Shown here: piece after piece, positions 35,458 to 43,609 of the stretch
Layout: each line of letters begins with the position of its first letter
How positions within the stretch are numbered: the first letter of the stretch is position 1
Assembly (NCBI GenBank): GCA_012718935.1
Contig: JAAYBH010000212.1
Span: 1 to 53,410, forward strand
Direction of reading: 5' to 3'
Length of the DNA: 53,410 nt
Source of the DNA: Clostridiales bacterium
GTDB lineage: Bacteria; Bacillota; Clostridia; Oscillospirales; Oscillospiraceae
Position numbers and translations under genes: made by a program
The notes under the pieces: model-generated
The model's database searches: none
Seen by the model: only the letters and a program-made list of their open reading frames with translations
Told to the model about the DNA's origin: nothing

Positions 35458-36330
35458 TTATTCCCCCGATCCAGGCGGGCTTTCCAGCGTCACGCGGCCA
35501 AGACGTCCCGCCCTGAATTCATCCAGCAGAACGGCGGCCATGCGCTCCGTGTCGGCTTCACCGCCCTTAACAAGAAAACCACGGTTTTTTGCCGCCTCCT
35601 CCAGAAGCTCAAAACCGGTTTTTTCTGCTTCGGGAATGATTTTATAACGCTCCTCCAGAACTCCGGGGCTAACATCCCGCAAACGGAGCGCCAGATTGGC
35701 TGCCAGCGCTTCGCGGTCCAGAATGTCGTCCTTAACGGCGCCCGTAAAGGCGAGGTTCTCCCCTACCTCCTGGCTGTCAAATCTTGGCCAGAGTATTCCC
35801 GGCGTGTCTAATAGCTCCAATCCGGCGTCAATCGTAATCCACTGTTTCCCTCTCGTAACGCCCGGCTTGTCCGAGGCTTCCGCTGCCTTCCTTTTTGCGA
35901 TTCTGTTGATAAATGAGGATTTCCCCACATTCGGTATGCCGACAATCATCACGCGTACGACATGGCCGGCTTGACCCTTCGCCTCAAAGGCCGCAAGCCT
36001 GTCCTTAAGAAGCTCCCGGACGGCCGCAGAAAAACCCGCCGTACCTTTTCCGTTTTTTGAATCTGTTTCCAGAACGGCGTAGCTCTGCGACCTGAAGTAA
36101 GCGGCCCATTTTTTTGTGACAGCCGGATCCGCCTGGTCTGTTCTGTTGAGTATCAGAAACCGCGGTTTTCCTCCCGTCAGGCTGTCGAGGTCAGGATTCC
36201 GGCTTGAGACAGGTATCCGCGCATCGACTATTTCGCAGACCGCGTCCACAAGCTTTACCTGAGCGGTGATCAAACGCCGTGCTTTTGTCATATGACCGGG
36301 AAACCATTGTATGTTCAATTCCTGGCGCAT
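35458..36330 (-). CDS. rbgA: Ribosome biogenesis GTPase RbgA (YlqF)
   Basis: A 290-residue circularly permuted GTPase for late 50S assembly. The G-motifs run G4-G5-G1-G2-G3: LNRTDQAD, then GIPNVGKSSF, then LLDTPGILWP. It starts NIQWFPGHMTKA as in the family. The ATG at 36328-36330 begins two bases after the lepB stop (36333). The C-terminal RNA-binding helix region is present. Confidence 0.96.
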   Translation of the reverse strand: MRQELNIQWFPGHMTKARRLITAQVKLVDAVCEIVDARIPVSSRNPDLDSLTGGKPRFLILNRTDQADPAVTKKWAAYFRSQSYAVLETDSKNGKGTAGFSAAVRELLKDRLAAFEAKGQAGHVVRVMIVGIPNVGKSSFINRIAKRKAAEASDKPGVTRGKQWITIDAGLELLDTPGILWPRFDSQEVGENLAFTGAVKDDILDREALAANLALRLRDVSPGVLEERYKIIPEAEKTGFELLEEAAKNRGFLVKGGEADTERMAAVLLDEFRAGRLGRVTLESPPGSGE

Positions 36331-36332
36331 GA

Positions 36333-37046
36333 CTAAGAAACCTTCTTGTATACAGAGCCAAAACTGTTCCAGGCTCTTGAACCACTCTCGTTTTTGCCAG
36401 GAATCAGGACGAACAGGACTTTGCCGAGTATCTGTCTTGTGTCCACCATGTCGACGATATCGCTTCGGCTGTCGGCAGATGCGTTCCTGTTGTCGCCCAT
36501 GACAAATATGCAACCCTTCGGCACCGTTTTCGGCCCGACAAAACCAAGGCTTTCATGCGTGAGTTCTCTGATGTATGGTTCAACGATCTCACGGCCGTCA
36601 ATGAAGACCTTTCCGGCATCAAAATCAAAATCGATCGTCTGCCCCTCCGTTGCAATTACGCGCTTGACAAGCGGTTTATTGTAATCGTATTTGTCATCCC
36701 TGAATACGACAATGTCGCCGTATTTCGGCGTATAGAACAGATTTGACATAATGACCGTATCCCTGTCCCGAAGCGTATTAAGCATGGAGTTGCCGTCCAC
36801 GCCGATCACTCTGCCGATGAAAACAAAAATCAGTATACCGCAGAGGATAGCCGATACGATACACTGAAGCCAGTCATACAACTCCAGCCGCGTATGGTCC
36901 TCCCGGTTTTCCTGCACATTATTTTTCTTTTCAACTGGAATCTCCGGCATGACTGCTTGAAAATCCTCGTCCAAGTCATCTTCCGATTTTAAATCAATTC
37001 CGTATTTCTCTTTAAATAACTCATAATCAAAGTCGTTGTCGTCCAT
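36333..37046 (-). CDS. lepB: Signal peptidase I (second copy of a tandem pair)
   Basis: A membrane-bound 237-residue protease that cleaves signal peptides. An acidic cytoplasmic N-terminus (about 1-55) precedes one transmembrane helix (LQCIVSAILCGILIFVFIG). The catalytic Ser is in GNSMLNTL and the Lys in LVKRVIA; the GDNRN box is intact. It is a paralogue of the gene at 37150-37830, sharing YDWLQCIVSA and NLF.TPKY. Both appear active. Confidence 0.95.
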   Translation of the reverse strand: MDDNDFDYELFKEKYGIDLKSEDDLDEDFQAVMPEIPVEKKNNVQENREDHTRLELYDWLQCIVSAILCGILIFVFIGRVIGVDGNSMLNTLRDRDTVIMSNLFYTPKYGDIVVFRDDKYDYNKPLVKRVIATEGQTIDFDFDAGKVFIDGREIVEPYIRELTHESLGFVGPKTVPKGCIFVMGDNRNASADSRSDIVDMVDTRQILGKVLFVLIPGKNESGSRAWNSFGSVYKKVS

Positions 37047-37149
37047 CAGTATACCCCTTTAATCTGCTCAATAAGCCTTGATATGATTATACACATTTTG
37101 CTAACAAAAAAAAGGGGCTTTGTCTTTTTATTTGCCGGACCCTCCTCCT

Positions 37150-37830
37150 TTATACGGGGCCGATCCTGCTCCAGTCCCTTTTGGCGTCATGACCCTTCCC
37201 TGGTAACAGTATCAGATATACTTTGCCGAGAATGTCACGAACGTCGATCATACCGACACGGCTATCACGGCTGTCAGAGGAATTGTTGCGGTTGTCGCCC
37301 AATACAAAAACATGACCCTCCGGAACCGTCACCGGACCCTCAAAACCCATTTGAAGAGTCGTTGGCGTAGTAATGTAATCCTCTTTCAGTTCCGCTCCGT
37401 CAACTGAAACGACGCCTTTTTCAAAGTCGATATTCACAGACTGTCCGGCAGTAGCAATAACGCGTTTGACGATCGGCGTATCAAAAGCGTCTGATGTGAT
37501 AAAAACAATATCCTGATATTTTGGCGTAAAGAACAGATTTGACAGGATGACAGTATCGCCGTCCTCCAGAGTCTGCAACATAGACGTTCCCTTAATGGCG
37601 TCCACCTTGCCGACAAACACGAAAATCAAGATACCGGCGACGACGGCAGATACGATACATTGGAGCCAGTCATACAGGCTCATGCCCGGATCGACGGCTG
37701 CTTTTCGCTTATGATGCTCTGTGGGTTTCCCTGTGTCCGGCTCGCTGTCGGAGTAATTTATTGTATAATCCGCTATGAAATCGATATCAAAAGCCTCTTT
37801 TTGATCGTCCTGATACCCTTCATCCATCAT
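37150..37830 (-). CDS. lepB: Signal peptidase I (first copy of a tandem pair)
   Basis: A 226-residue paralogue of the downstream enzyme with the same layout: acidic cytoplasmic N-terminus, YDWLQCIVSAVVAGILIFVF helix, catalytic Ser in GTSMLQTL, Lys in IVKRVIA and a GDNRN box. The N-terminal tails and the surface loops differ most, so the two copies may differ in substrate preference or timing. Two start ATGs are adjacent (37825-37830). It follows the rplS terminator. Confidence 0.95.
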   Translation of the reverse strand: MMDEGYQDDQKEAFDIDFIADYTINYSDSEPDTGKPTEHHKRKAAVDPGMSLYDWLQCIVSAVVAGILIFVFVGKVDAIKGTSMLQTLEDGDTVILSNLFFTPKYQDIVFITSDAFDTPIVKRVIATAGQSVNIDFEKGVVSVDGAELKEDYITTPTTLQMGFEGPVTVPEGHVFVLGDNRNNSSDSRDSRVGMIDVRDILGKVYLILLPGKGHDAKRDWSRIGPV

Positions 37831-37905
37831 AACAACCCCATTAAGATTCTTTGATCAAGCAAAATGACGATACTCGTTAATAATTATATCGGCATTATTC
37901 GCAGC

Positions 37906-37933
37906 AAAAAAAGGGGCTGGAGCCCCTTTTTTA
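37906..37933 (-). terminator. Rho-independent terminator of rplS
   Basis: On the minus strand an AAAGGGGCT/AGCCCCTTT stem with a two-base apex (CC) is followed by a run of Ts. It starts at the end of rplS, overlapping its stop codon. Confidence 0.9.
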
Positions 37934-38272
37934 AATCTTTTCCTTAACTTTTGCTTTCTTTCCGACTCTGTCTCGGAGATAGTAGAGCTTTGCTCTTCTA
38001 ACCTTGCCTTTACGGACTGTTTCGACGGAAACGATTGTCGGAGAGTGTACCGGAAAAACCTTTTCACAGCCGACATTATATGAAATGCGGCGGACTGTGA
38101 TCGTTTCGTTGATACCGCCATGCTTTTTGGCGATGATCGTCCCTTCGAAAGCCTGGTTTCTTTCACGGTTTCCTTCCTTGACGCGGACTGTGACCCTGAC
38201 GGTATCGCCCACGTTCATAACCGGCAGCTCGGGCTTCATATATTTCTCGCTGAGCATTTGAACAAGATCCAT
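37931..38272 (-). CDS. rplS: 50S ribosomal protein L19
   Basis: A 113-residue ribosomal protein at the 30S-50S interface. [28 protein letters not shown] and the C-terminal [20 protein letters not shown] are the family signature. The ATG at 38270-38272 follows GGGAGG. It is monocistronic, with its own promoter and terminator; the usual trmD-rimM neighbours are absent. Confidence 0.97.
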   Translation of the reverse strand: MDLVQMLSEKYMKPELPVMNVGDTVRVTVRVKEGNRERNQAFEGTIIAKKHGGINETITVRRISYNVGCEKVFPVHSPTIVSVETVRKGKVRRAKLYYLRDRVGKKAKVKEKI

Positions 38273-38412
38273 AATTTTATCCTCCCTTCACATAAGACGT
38301 TCATGCCTTAAACTGTAATCAACGGTTTTTTGGGCAGCGGACCGTCCAGATGATAAACACGGTGTGTGACGCTTTGCGCCTAAAAAAGTATACGGCGCGT
38401 AAACGCTTAAAC
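38273..38412 (-). promoter_or_regulatory. Untranslated leader of rplS
   Basis: About 130 bases between the expected transcription start and the rplS start codon. It is GC-richer than the flanks and contains short complementary segments, for example CGGT near 38346-38349 against ACCG near 38325-38328. An L19 autoregulatory leader is known in Firmicutes, but I cannot match its structure by eye. Confidence 0.3.
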
Positions 38413-38441
38413 ATATTAACACGATGCTTCTGTATTTGCAA
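38413..38441 (-). promoter_or_regulatory. Promoter of rplS
   Basis: On the minus strand TTGCAA (38436-38441), 17-base spacer and TAATAT (38413-38418). Confidence 0.65.
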
Positions 38442-38567
38442 GCTTAATTTCATAAACAGAGGCTAGAACTTATATTATTTAATTTTTATGAACAATACAA
38501 AATAAACCAGAAAACATGTTATACTATAGACATCCAATACATGCGGTTTTTAAAGGGGGGTTGAGCG

Positions 38568-39425
38568 GTGAGAGCATTGATGCGGGCGATCGATAAATTC
38601 AGCCTGACGCACCGCCGCTTCGGCATACGGAGACTGATGCTGTATATCGTCATAGGGTATGCAGCCTATTATGTCATCGCCCAAATGGATTTGTCAGGCA
38701 TGTTTCTCTACTGGACGTATTTTGATCCCTCTTTGATTCTGAAAGGACAGGTATGGCGGCTTGTATCCTGGATATTCTATCCTTCAAGCGGACCAATTTT
38801 CTTTTTGGTATTGATGCTTTACTTCACCTATTTTATCGGCACATCTCTGGAACAGGAGTGGGGCACGCCAAAATTCACGATTTATTACCTTCTGTCTGTG
38901 CTGTTTAACATAATCTACGGTTTTGCCGTCTGGTTCATCAGCGGTACGAGAGTATTTCTCGTCTCCGACTACATGAATCTGTCGCTGCTGCTCGCATTTG
39001 CGACCCTCTTTCCGAATCAGACTTTTATGATCTTTTTTGTCATTCCCCTGAAAGTCAAATGGCTTGCCCTCATAGACGCCGTGTTTTTTATGTATGCTAT
39101 TGTTGCAGATTTGATCGCCGGCTGGTATTTCAACGCGTTCCTTCCGGTTGTCGCCGTCTTGAATTTCCTTATCTTCTGCTATGACGACCTGATGCATTAC
39201 CTGCGCCCTTACCGGACTGCCAGCACAAAGCAGGCCATAAACTTCAGGAAAGCGGCAAGAAGGAAAAGGCACGAGGAAGCCGCGCATCCCTACAGACACA
39301 AATGCGCCGTCTGCGGGAAAACGGACGCGGGGTTCCCAAGCCTTGAATTCCGTTATTGTTCTCGATGCAGCGGTTATCACTGCTTCTGCATCGACCATAT
39401 CAACAACCACGTGCATTTTCAATAA
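38568..39425 (+). CDS. Rhomboid-like membrane protein lacking protease residues, with zinc-ribbon tail
   Basis: A 285-residue protein with about six transmembrane helices and a cytoplasmic C-terminal CxxC...CxxC...C zinc-ribbon-like tail (CAVCGKTD, CSRCSGYHCFC). The loop GQVWRLVSWIFYP and the helix ending GTSLEQEWG match the rhomboid fold. The GxSG serine motif and the catalytic His are missing, so it is probably a pseudoprotease, like derlins or iRhoms. The GTG at 38568 follows GGGGGG. It is the only plus-strand gene in this part and has its own terminator. Confidence 0.85.
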   Translation: MRALMRAIDKFSLTHRRFGIRRLMLYIVIGYAAYYVIAQMDLSGMFLYWTYFDPSLILKGQVWRLVSWIFYPSSGPIFFLVLMLYFTYFIGTSLEQEWGTPKFTIYYLLSVLFNIIYGFAVWFISGTRVFLVSDYMNLSLLLAFATLFPNQTFMIFFVIPLKVKWLALIDAVFFMYAIVADLIAGWYFNAFLPVVAVLNFLIFCYDDLMHYLRPYRTASTKQAINFRKAARRKRHEEAAHPYRHKCAVCGKTDAGFPSLEFRYCSRCSGYHCFCIDHINNHVHFQ

Positions 39426-39444
39426 GCTTTATGAATAACTCATG

Positions 39445-39473
39445 AAGGGATGGCCAACGGCCGTCCTTTTTTT
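39445..39473 (+). terminator. Terminator of the rhomboid-like gene
   Basis: A GGGATGGCC/GGCCGTCC-type stem with a three-base loop (AAC) and one G-T wobble, then seven Ts on the plus strand, 20 bases after the stop. Similar arms occur at 4456-4480. Confidence 0.88.
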
Positions 39474-39476
39474 AGA

Positions 39477-40187
39477 TCAGATCTCCAACAGATCCTTGAT
39501 ACACTCCCCCGCCAGAATCATACCGGCGGCCGGCGGGACAAAGGAGATGCTCCCAGGAACCGAGCGCCGGGTGGTTGTTTCCTCAAGCCCGAATACCGGC
39601 TTTACCGGCTCCTCTTTTGAACAGACGACCTTCAGCTTTAAAATACCCTGTTTCTTCAGCTCCCGGCGCATGATCCGGGCCAGGGGATCACCGGAGGTCC
39701 TGTAGATATCGGTGACGCAGAGCTGCGTCGGGTCGAGCTTATTACCCGTACCCATTGAGCTGATGAGGGGTATTCCGGCTTTGCGGCACAGATCGGCCAG
39801 TATCAGCTTTGCCGACACCGTGTCGATGGCGTCCAGAACATAATCGTAGCTGGAAAAATCAAAGTTTTCAGCAGTGTCCGCCGACAGAAACACATCATAA
39901 GCTGTGACCTCGGCATCCGGGTTGATGTCGTTTATGCGCTGCTTCATAACGTTGACTTTCTTTTGCCCCATCGTTGAATGGAGCGCAATGAGCTGACGGT
40001 TTAGATTCGTGAGACTGACGACATCATTGTCCACAAGCGCAATCCTGCCGATGCCAGCGCGGGCTAGCGCTTCGGCGGCAAAGGAGCCGACGCCTCCGAC
40101 GCCGAATAGGATGACCCGGGATTGATTCAGCCTCCTGATCGCCTCATCGCCCAAAAGCATCCGCGTTCTCGAAAATTGATCCGGCAT
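39477..40187 (-). CDS. tcdA: tRNA threonylcarbamoyladenosine dehydratase (TcdA)
   Basis: A 236-residue E1-like (ThiF/MoeB) enzyme that cyclises t6A37 in tRNA. It has the nucleotide-binding ILFGVGGVGSFAAEALARAG, VDNDVVSLTNLNRQ, DAIDTVSAK, and the TcdA-typical SMGTGNKLDPT and SISFVPPAAGMILA. No ThiS/MoaD-type partner is near. The ATG is at 40185-40187; it ends four bases from the rhomboid terminator. Confidence 0.94.
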   Translation of the reverse strand: MPDQFSRTRMLLGDEAIRRLNQSRVILFGVGGVGSFAAEALARAGIGRIALVDNDVVSLTNLNRQLIALHSTMGQKKVNVMKQRINDINPDAEVTAYDVFLSADTAENFDFSSYDYVLDAIDTVSAKLILADLCRKAGIPLISSMGTGNKLDPTQLCVTDIYRTSGDPLARIMRRELKKQGILKLKVVCSKEEPVKPVFGLEETTTRRSVPGSISFVPPAAGMILAGECIKDLLEI

Positions 40188-40222
40188 ATCATTACCATCC
40201 TGATCGTAATCTTTAAGGGTTC

Positions 40223-41569
40223 TTATCCTTTGACGGCCGCCTGGAGCACTGCGTTGGCGACGGCGCCCGCGGTTTTACTGCCGGCGCCGCCGTTTTCAAC
40301 GACGACGACGAAAGCCAGCGGGGCATCCTTGTTTGTGATATAACCGACAAACCAGGCATGGGGCTGCAAGCCGCCTCCGACCTCCGCCGTACCCGACTTG
40401 GCGTAAAGTTCCAGGCCCGCGTAATTTTTTTCACCATACGACTTATATACATTATAATTCATCATTGTCGCGATTTTGTCTGCCGTCTGCCTGCTCAGCA
40501 TCCGGTGTGAGCCGGGCGGCATAAGACCGGCAAGCCCTCTTTCGTGGATGAGGCTCATATCGACGGCGTCGCCGCCGTTTGCAATCGCACCGATAAACCG
40601 CAGCATATTTGCCGGGCAGACAGTGTCGTTGTACTGTCCTATTCCGGACCAGGCCAGATCGGCTGTCTCATCTTCGGCCTTTTCAAAATTACCTGCCGCT
40701 GTCATAATCCCTTCAATGTCGGCGCTTTTCGTCAGTCCGAGGTTTTCTGCGTATCGGCCGAGCGTGTCGGCGCCGAGCTCCAATGCCAGCTGTGCGAACG
40801 TGCTGTTGCAGGACACAGCCAAAGCGTCCTCTATGGATAGCTCTCCGTGTTTTTTAGTGCAGTTGACAATATCTCCGCCGATTTTCAGACTGCCGGCACA
40901 CTCGAAAGCGCGGTCATACAGGTCCGGCATATTCTCAATTGCCGCCGCCAGTGTGATAAGCTTGAATGTGGAACCCGGCGTATAGGCGCTGGAAAGGAAT
41001 CTGTTGAGATAGACTCCCTCGTATTGATCACCGGCCTTCTCGAAATCCGGCACGTCTGTCGGGTCAAAGGTTGGTGACGAAACCATGCAAATAATCTCGC
41101 CTGTCTTGTAATTCATAACGCCAACGGTTCCTTTCCTTCCGCCGAGCGCCTTGTATGCCGCAGTGTTCAGACCGGCATCGATGGACAGGTAGAGGTCCCT
41201 CCCCTCGCCTCGGCGCGTATACGCGCCGGACACAATATTATATCCCATCAGGCGCGACGCAAAAGCCTTAAGCGCGCCCGTACCGATATTGCCCCCCAGG
41301 TCCCCTACCGCATGGAGTGTCGCTTTTCGAACCTCGGCGCTGTCGGCGTACAGTCTTTTTCCGCCGTCTGCCTCAGTCAGAACGCCGCCGTTTCTGTCCA
41401 ACACCGTGCCGACTGTCAATTCGCCGTCTGTATAGACTGTCCTGTTTGACGGAAAAGACACCCAAAGCTTTCCGTTTGCAGTATATTTATAGATGTAAAA
41501 AGACAGCCCGACCAGTACCAGGGCGCACAAAAGCAGAAGTGCGCGTGCCCTGTTGCTGACTCTTTTCAT
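40223..41569 (-). CDS. Penicillin-binding transpeptidase (PbpA/FtsI-like)
   Basis: A class B PBP of 448 residues: one N-terminal transmembrane helix (ALLLLCALVLVGLSFYIY), a short non-catalytic region, then the transpeptidase with STFK (200-203), SCN (253-255) and KSG (391-393). It is short for class B, with a reduced pedestal, as in PbpA-type enzymes of Actinobacteria. It follows the FHA-SEDS gene by 33 bases, the expected SEDS glycosyltransferase/PBP pair. Confidence 0.94.
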   Translation of the reverse strand: MKRVSNRARALLLLCALVLVGLSFYIYKYTANGKLWVSFPSNRTVYTDGELTVGTVLDRNGGVLTEADGGKRLYADSAEVRKATLHAVGDLGGNIGTGALKAFASRLMGYNIVSGAYTRRGEGRDLYLSIDAGLNTAAYKALGGRKGTVGVMNYKTGEIICMVSSPTFDPTDVPDFEKAGDQYEGVYLNRFLSSAYTPGSTFKLITLAAAIENMPDLYDRAFECAGSLKIGGDIVNCTKKHGELSIEDALAVSCNSTFAQLALELGADTLGRYAENLGLTKSADIEGIMTAAGNFEKAEDETADLAWSGIGQYNDTVCPANMLRFIGAIANGGDAVDMSLIHERGLAGLMPPGSHRMLSRQTADKIATMMNYNVYKSYGEKNYAGLELYAKSGTAEVGGGLQPHAWFVGYITNKDAPLAFVVVVENGGAGSKTAGAVANAVLQAAVKG

Positions 41570-41602
41570 CTTCCTTCACTTCCGTTTCTTAATGTGCTGC
41601 GA

Positions 41603-43474
41603 TCATTGATCCTCAACGTCATCCCCTATGAAGTCCTCATCAAATTCGAAATCAATCAACGAGGGAGCATCCGCACCTGGCTCTCCTCCGTTTTCAATTT
41701 CCCCTTTTTCTTCATGTTCATAAAATATCCTTTTTTCTTTTTTTCCGATATGCTTCGGCGTTCGAACGACAAAGCTTGCGTTCCTGCGCATATCAATCGC
41801 TTTGATAAAAGCCAGCAGTCCCCAGCACGCAACCAGGCTCGAGCCTCCTTTTGAGACAAAGGGAAACGTGACGCCTGTGAAAGGCAGAATGTCAACCGAG
41901 CCGAGCACATTCAGAATCATCTGGAAGATCAGAACAGTAACGGATGCACATGCGCCGATCACGTAAAACGAGCTGCGCACGGCACGTGAGGCGTTGATTG
42001 CATGAAATGAGAGGATAAGCAAAGCAAAAACAGCGACAGACGCAACGATCAGGCCAAGTTCCTCGCATAAAATTCCGAAGACCATATCCGTATCGGCGGC
42101 GAATATGTTCTTTAGCCATCCGTTTCCCGCACCCACGCCGAAAAGGCCGCCGCTGGCTGCCGCGGCCATCGTTCGCGTCTGCTGATAGCCGGAAGTGTTG
42201 GCATATTCCCATGCGTGTCCCCACGTGGCAAACCGGGCCGCCACATGCGGTTTGAGCGTTACGGCCATGAAACCGGCGAATCCTGCGCCGGCAACACTTA
42301 AGATCACTGTCGCCAAATCACCCGAACGTATGAAGGAAATGGCAAGGTATGCGATGAAAAAGACAAGCGCCGTACCAAAATCACCCATCAGGGCCAGCGC
42401 CATCACACAAACACCGGAGAAAGCGACAAATAAAACAAGGTTACGCCTGGCAAAAAGCCTGTCCAGCGTCGCTGCTCCGGCAAAAACAAATGAAATTTTG
42501 ACAAACTCCGACGGTTGAAAGGTGATGCCGCTAATCGTCAGCCAGTTTCTGGCGCCGAATACCGTGCCGCTCAGAAGCAGGTTGGCCCCGAGCAGAAGCA
42601 GGCCTGTGACGGCGATCGGCCATCGCAGCCTGACCGCTCTTTTCAAGTCTCTTAAAAACCAACCCATCAGAAAAAAGAATAATACCCCCGCCGTCAGTAA
42701 AGCGATTTGTTTATACAAGTCGGCCGGCGCGGAGGATGCTGCAACGCCCATCCCGATGGTGCTTAAAAAAAGTGCGATTGTCTCGACCTCAAACGCCACC
42801 CTGCGCAGGAGTCTCGTCAGCAGATAGCCAAACCATGTCAGGACGATCAAACCGGCAAAACAGACGGGGACTGCCAGGGGCAGGGCTTCATCATATGATA
42901 TACAGAGCTGCAAACAGAGGGTTATCTGAAAAAGAGTCAGAAAAAAAAGAGTTGTGAACGGCTTGACATACTTTCCGGGCTGTATCCTTTCTTCAGACTC
43001 CATGGCCTGTTCATATTTACTGATGGCGATGAATACGAGCTCGACTCCGCCCAATGTGATGATGTCGCCTGTTTTGATTTGCGCTCTTTCGGTGATCCTT
43101 TCCCCGTTGAGCATGACGCCGCCCTTTGAGTCCAGGTCATGGAGCCGCCATCGTCCTTTGACATCACGGATGACCGTTGCATGGCTGCGTGACAGTGTCG
43201 GGTACTCCATGTAGACATCGGAGGCTTTTGACCGGCCGATAATGTTCTCCCAATGATTCAATCGGATTTTAGAGCCGTTGGGCAGGCTGAGGTATCCCCA
43301 CGCTTCAAAGTCGTTTTCCTCAATCAGAAGCGACTTCACAGAACGGTAGACGATAAGGACTGCAAGAATTGGAAGGATAAACCGGATGATAAACGTAAAA
43401 TAAGAGAAAAACTCCGCTGGATTTTCCGAAATTAAAAGACGGAGCTTTTCAAGCAGCTCGCTGAGCCATTCGAT
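41603..43474 (-). CDS. FHA-domain/SEDS (FtsW-RodA) fusion glycosyltransferase
   Basis: A multi-pass peptidoglycan polymerase fused to a phosphothreonine-binding FHA domain. I propose a start at ATC 43472-43474, nine bases after AAAGGAG, giving 623 residues: a short amphipathic region, a transmembrane helix (FIIRFILPILAVLIVYRSV), FHA (about 60-150; GRSKASD and SRSH), then the SEDS core with GARNWLTI...QPSEFVK, MGDFGTALV and PFVSKGGSS. The first conventional start (GTG 43339) would cut the helix off. An acidic tail ends it. The kinase that would phosphorylate a ligand is not in the window. Confidence 0.85.
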   Translation of the reverse strand: MEWLSELLEKLRLLISENPAEFFSYFTFIIRFILPILAVLIVYRSVKSLLIEENDFEAWGYLSLPNGSKIRLNHWENIIGRSKASDVYMEYPTLSRSHATVIRDVKGRWRLHDLDSKGGVMLNGERITERAQIKTGDIITLGGVELVFIAISKYEQAMESEERIQPGKYVKPFTTLFFLTLFQITLCLQLCISYDEALPLAVPVCFAGLIVLTWFGYLLTRLLRRVAFEVETIALFLSTIGMGVAASSAPADLYKQIALLTAGVLFFFLMGWFLRDLKRAVRLRWPIAVTGLLLLGANLLLSGTVFGARNWLTISGITFQPSEFVKISFVFAGAATLDRLFARRNLVLFVAFSGVCVMALALMGDFGTALVFFIAYLAISFIRSGDLATVILSVAGAGFAGFMAVTLKPHVAARFATWGHAWEYANTSGYQQTRTMAAAASGGLFGVGAGNGWLKNIFAADTDMVFGILCEELGLIVASVAVFALLILSFHAINASRAVRSSFYVIGACASVTVLIFQMILNVLGSVDILPFTGVTFPFVSKGGSSLVACWGLLAFIKAIDMRRNASFVVRTPKHIGKKEKRIFYEHEEKGEIENGGEPGADAPSLIDFEFDEDFIGDDVEDQ

Positions 43475-43609
43475 TGTACGTCACTCCTTTCCCGCCGAAT
43501 AAAAGAAACGGGCGGACATGAAATAATCAGCCATACCGGCACAGCCTTTCCAGGCGCCGCCCTGTCGTGATTCATTTCCTGCCCACCCGCTGCATGTTTG
43601 GTATAATTC

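Noticed and set aside
37047-37149. Terminator between the two lepB genes
   Set aside because: There is a run of eight Ts on the minus strand but no convincing GC stem before it, so the two genes may be co-transcribed.
43340-43474. Short open frame starting at an out-of-frame ATG (43467-43469) ahead of the FHA-SEDS gene
   Set aside because: It has only six codons, is 14 bases from the ribosome site, and the in-frame ATC is better placed.
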